Shown in pieces: positions 43,501-49,500 of a stretch of DNA of 64,000 nucleotides. Below the pieces are notes generated by a model. That model ran no database searches, was not told where the DNA came from, and saw nothing but the letters and a program-made list of their open reading frames with translations. The DNA comes from Bugulina stolonifera (lineage: Eukaryota > Bryozoa > Gymnolaemata > Cheilostomatida > Bugulidae), in NCBI GenBank assembly GCA_935421135.1, contig OW285191.1, positions 10,405,700-10,469,699 on the forward strand, read 5' to 3'. The translations under genes and the position numbers were made by a program. The stretch's first letter is position 1. Every line of letters starts with the position of its first letter.

Positions 43501-46500
43501 AGTTTATGGATATTAGTATTATTTTTGCTAAAAAGAGTATTTTCATCAGACGTGTTATATTGACCATACATTATAAATTAGGCTACACATTTTAGCTAGT
43601 ACCAAGATAGCACTTGTTACAGTGAATCCAAGCTTCACAGGTCCTATTTATTCACACACACAGTGACTAGGTAGGCACAGAATACATGTAGGCCTACACG
43701 TATGTTATATAATATACATGTACACGTATATACAGAAGGGTCATTATACAATATTGTACATGTATGTATCAGTAGATTGTGTATATTCTCTGCAATGGGA
43801 AAGTTGAACTTTTCTCTTGGCATATTTTTACTTGTGATTAGTTTCACAGCATATATTTTATTTGATATGCAATATTTTGAAACACAGCACAATATGGTGT
43901 TAGCAAAGTCTGGGGGCAGTTGTACTGTTTGTTACAATCCTGCATTCACATGCTTCAATTCTAGTATAAAACATGGTGGAGAGCCCTGGTGAGCATGCTC
44001 CCTGTCAGATGGAATTTTCATAACTTATCCCTGGATAGTCGAAACAGTCCAAGAACTGTGATAAGCTATCATTAGTACGTGATCTGGCCACAAGGTATAG
44101 CCGGGCTCTACCGTTATAGTACATAGCCTATGAACCTACAGCACATAGCCTATGAACCTACAGCAATGCAGTCTATTAACCTACAGCACATCTAGAAACC
44201 AGTGATGACAACCTATAGACTATAGCCAGCCAACAGAATACATTATTTTTTGTCTAATACACAAGTGCAGCCTCCAACCTCCCAATCCACACATATTATG
44301 CTATTTACTAGTCTATGTTATAGATTTCTATGGTCTATTATACATGTATGTAGGCCTATCATTGGAATGAACACCCCAGTATGCTACTGCCCTATGACCC
44401 GTAGAATAACCCCATTGCTCTCCACCAAGACTGGTATTTATCTCATGCAGTCAGGTGTGAAGTAGGTGGATTAACATTCACCCGCATTTTCTCTAGTCAA
44501 CGCAGGAAAGGAGCTCCTGTTGTAAGCCCTACAGCCTGATTTATTATTTTATGGCACAAATTTACTACACACTTCATAGCTCTTATCTAGGGGTACAGTA
44601 TTCTATTTCGTCCGCTGTCTGACTAAGCCGGTATGTCCTATACAGTAATTGGTCAAGTGGGAATGGGCACAAAACAAGGGAGGATAACACCAAATTTAAT
44701 GTAATACATGAAGATGTGCCTACATACCCATTATTTGCTTCTGATGTCACAGGCTGGCTGTCTTTTGTCTGCAACAAAATAGCAACAACATTAGGCCTCT
44801 AGTATGGTTTAGGCATAAAGTAGCTATTACAAAACAAGGTTTGAAAGTTTCTTGTTTTTAGTAAGCCTGCATCAGTATTTTTGTTCAAAACACATAATAT
44901 TATAATGGGGGATTATTATTTAGCACACAAGTAAATATATAATATTATTACAAGCATGTTTACAAGAACAAACTAACAGAATAATTAGTCAATCAATAAA
45001 GCACAAGCCTGGAGGGTAAAGTACAATCCCACAAAGCAATATTATTGCATAGAGCAACTACACTATTTGTATATACTAAATCATATATAGCATCCCTATT
45101 TATTACTTTTTTATTATAGTACTTGCTATTATTTTTATCTCTAACGTAAATATAGGCCTACTGTTGAATAGTGTATCATACATATATAATATAAGAATAA
45201 TATATGTATACGTGTACATCGTTGTACAAGATTAAAGAGTGACAAATAGTTGCCTGCTACATCATCAATCATGGTTGATAGTTGTTACATTAATTAACAT
45301 AATATATAAATAATAAAATTTATATTTAGTTTGTTAGTCAAAACTAAACAACATACTATTGTATATGTAGAGGTATGGATGTGCTTGGTAGCCTAAATAT
45401 TACAAAATTTCAAAAGAAATACCTATTGAAGTGGAAACATATTGATGATATATGACACTGTATATTACTACTACTATCAACCTGGCAGTATATACATTGT
45501 AATATCTGTGATTCAGAGTTTGCGGTCCATTAATAAAACTGCCAGTTTAGACCGAATGCAAATGAAGTTCACCACAGGAAATACAGAAACCATAGTAAAA
45601 TACAATGTATACTAGTGAACTACATTCGTACCATTTTAGATGAGTGTTGGAACCTGAATTAATATCCTTTGTAAAGTCCTTCGTTCTAATTTAGAAGCGT
45701 TTAGTGTAATCCATATATTTAGTCTAGAAGCTCGGAGATGAGATTGTCATGTATAGCACATTGCTAATATCAGTGCAAGATTTACTCGTGCTGTAGTAAA
45801 TACTACGCTGCCACAACACGCTGCCACAACTAATAGCAAAGGATATCACAGTTTTACTAATTGGATCACAAAGGATAAAAACTGGGGGGCATGTTTTATA
45901 CTCATATAAGTGTTAGCTGACTCTACAACTGCAAGCTTATTTTCAGGGTCAGAGTTGAAATTAACAGGAATGCTGTTAGTTATTAAGAACTGTAAGGGCA
46001 TCTGCACATATGGAAGCTATCTCAAAAATATGATATGTTAGAATACTGTCCACCTAAAATACTATCAGCATGATGTCGGGCTTATCAGCTGTATCACATT
46101 ACATTTCCTAGCTAGCACCTTAGGCTAAGAACTTGTTGAATACAGATAATTTTATAAAACTCCATCCAATTATTGCTGGAAATAATGTTTGTGTTTCAAC
46201 TGACATGATTGACATAGGGATGAAACATTGCAATTTCAATTTCCAAATATTTTAACAAGCAGCCTATATATACATATATACTATATACTATATACTATAT
46301 ATACAATATACATGTATACTATGACGCTTCACTTCAGAACTAAGAATACTTGTGGTATGCATACAATTATACTATACAAAACCAATTTCAGATTAATGTA
46401 GTTTTGGTTCCATTGGATAATCTGATTTCATAATTCTAAGTTTGAAAGTGAATATTGCATATTATACACCAATACAGAACATTCCTTAAATTGTTATTCT

Positions 46501-49500
46501 ACATGTAATATTGAATCATTATTTCAAATTTATAATTTTATAATCATGTTACACTAATTTTTCCCAAAGTGGGGAATTTCTAAGGAAACATTTTGATTTG
46601 TAAACAATGCTAAACTGTATAGAGTTGTATAGAGTTTTACAAGAGCTCAACTACACGTGCATTCATAGATTCCTGGGAACAATCCGATGGCCTACTTACA
46701 CCTGGTATGAATCAGATTGTAGGCCGCTACTACAACTAGGTCTAATATGACACATATCCTACATTAAAATGTCAACCCTTATAATATGTTTGAAATATTG
46801 GGGCGATAATGTCAAATAGTTGCAGTGTGATTTAAAAGACCTGTATTCAGTTCTGACATTATGGTTGTATGGTTGGGGATGCCAAATTGAACGTCTATTT
46901 TTACATAAACTACACTATATCCTCATAGTAATATCTGTTGATACTCAGTATTCCATCTATAACATAAAACTTTACAACAGCCAGAAATACCAACTAGTAG
47001 ACTACTTTGGTAATATTGAGACCATTCGACCAACTAAACTAACTTCTAGTTGCATTCTGTCAAACTTTATAAATAAAATGCATTCATATATATATCTTGA
47101 AATAAGATTTTGTGCCACAGATGTATTATTTTAAAATTTCATTTTTCATGGAAGAACCAGGGGTTTCAAACACATAATATGGCTGCCTGTCAGCAAACAC
47201 ACTGTACATGTATAACACCAAGAGGATAATTCTGGTAGTGCTGCCCGCCCGCATATATTTTCACGATTATAATAATATACAGTAGAACAGCATCCTCTAG
47301 ACAATACCAACTCCTTCATAACTTACATACCTACATGCATGACCCTAATAAGCCCCTTCTGCAAACTGCGAAACAGGAAACATAACTACCCAGGCGTATA
47401 TTCAACCTGTTTCCTTTTTCCATTAATTATTGAAATATTATTAATAACAATAATAAACTGGTGTTAATTTTTAGTGGGATATAGAAGGAAATGACAGTAG
47501 ACTATACTATGTGCCGAGAAGCTAGACTTCATTACTAGCATAATAAGATGACTACGCTATACCTTATCTCTATTTTCAAATATGACATTCAAACTTCAGT
47601 CTGAGCCAAAAAAGACAAAGTGCTAAAAGTTACCTCCATGAATGCTGCATAAAGACCTCTTGGGTCGGTGAGTCAGATTAGCCCAGTTGCAAACTCTGAT
47701 AGCCGAAAGTTGACGAAATGATAATAGAGTTTATGAACCAGCCTTAGAACCAACAGTATGCACGAAGAGAGGAAGCTATGCTCAGATGTGATGTTGTAGT
47801 GCTCCAAGGTGCTTGTTATGTGCAGAGAGTGTTAGTATGAACCTATCTAGCTGTATTACAACATTTATTACAGCAATATAACAGCCGACAGCAATACCGA
47901 TGCTGCCACAAGCAAAGCTGGTGGGAACTACCTATAATTATTTCTGTATATCACATTGCCTCGCTAAATGCAGGTTTAAATGATGATTAATAACGTAGAA
48001 CATCTTCTCAACAAATTCCTGGATGTAACTCGCTATGCTATCTTCTCCATGCGATATAAGATATGGTATTCGTATATTACGTATATTAAGTGCATAACAT
48101 ATAGTTACGCACAAGCATTTCATGGGCCAGACTGCAAAGCTATTCAAGGTATATATTATAAACATTGGGTACCATTATTCTCAATTCATTAGTAGGCTAA
48201 GTAACAGACAACTGCACTAATTACCTCAATAACTCCTATCCGATACACTTCAATAAAACACAGTAATATACCAAATATCAATGTGTGTAGCAAAAGCACA
48301 CAGCATCAAACTGTAAACAAAATAAGAAAATATTTGCAACCCAAATCACCCCTGTACCCAATGGACTAGTTTGGCGCACAGGTTTTGAAATTCAACCACA
48401 TGTATTGCCATACTAACATCATTTTATCAGATTTAAAAAAACTTGAAACTAATCTAAACTAGCAATCATAATAATATATACCATATCATTAATAATACTT
48501 TGCTGGTCATATTCCTATGTCAGACATTCCGTTTAGGGTGATGCATAGCAGGCTATATTATTTATAACAATTTATTATCATATTTATTAGTATTAGTCAT
48601 GGAAGTGCAGTAAGCCATACTCAGATAATATCACACATTATCACAACTCAACCACCTGACTGCAACACCCACAACAAAATACCTATTCATGAACTGCTGC
48701 ATTCCACACCAAAACAGTAGCAAGGCAAATCATGTAAACATACACCCCCTTAGTGTTTCCTCAACTTTAACACCCCCTACTAGAAATTCCCTAACTCGGA
48801 AATATAAAGTCATGTTGGAGAACATACAATGCAATGTGTAGAACATTTTTCAACAGGGTGTAGCCTGCATAAAACTAGCACAAGTATGATGTTTTATCCC
48901 CTGCTTCGATCAGGTTTGGCCTAAGATAAAAAAATTTCAAAGTGACAAATTATCAAAGAGACATAGAAGAGTACGTATATTAGGAATTGTCTCCCACTGA
49001 ATAGTGATAAGAGATAATTTTATTATATTAATTAGCTAATCTTCAACATTCTTCAGAAAATACTGAACAACTAAACTGATAGTAAATAGAGGTATTTAGT
49101 ATTTACAAGATCTAATAAGTTGCTTTGTCTAACTTATTATACAATTATCCCATTGCAGCAAACATAGGAAGAAGATAAATGGAGGAAATAATTGGAGATT
49201 GATTTAGTACAGTGTAAGTAATGTTATGTTTTGGTAGGGAGGCTCTAATGATGCTGTGTTGCTCATCCTAAGCCATTATCGATAGCTGCAAATAGTCCAA
49301 GTTACCTGGCTAGTATACAGCATATGGACTGCTAGCTAACATAAGTTAGTATACTATTGGAAGATTTCTGCAATATGATAACATAATAGCTGTGGAATTT
49401 ATAATTAATTGAAGAGTGGATTAGAGTGTAAATTAGTATATGTAGGATTGAGATATTATGCTAGATAAAGCGTTAAAGGCCTCAATATAACTCCATCACT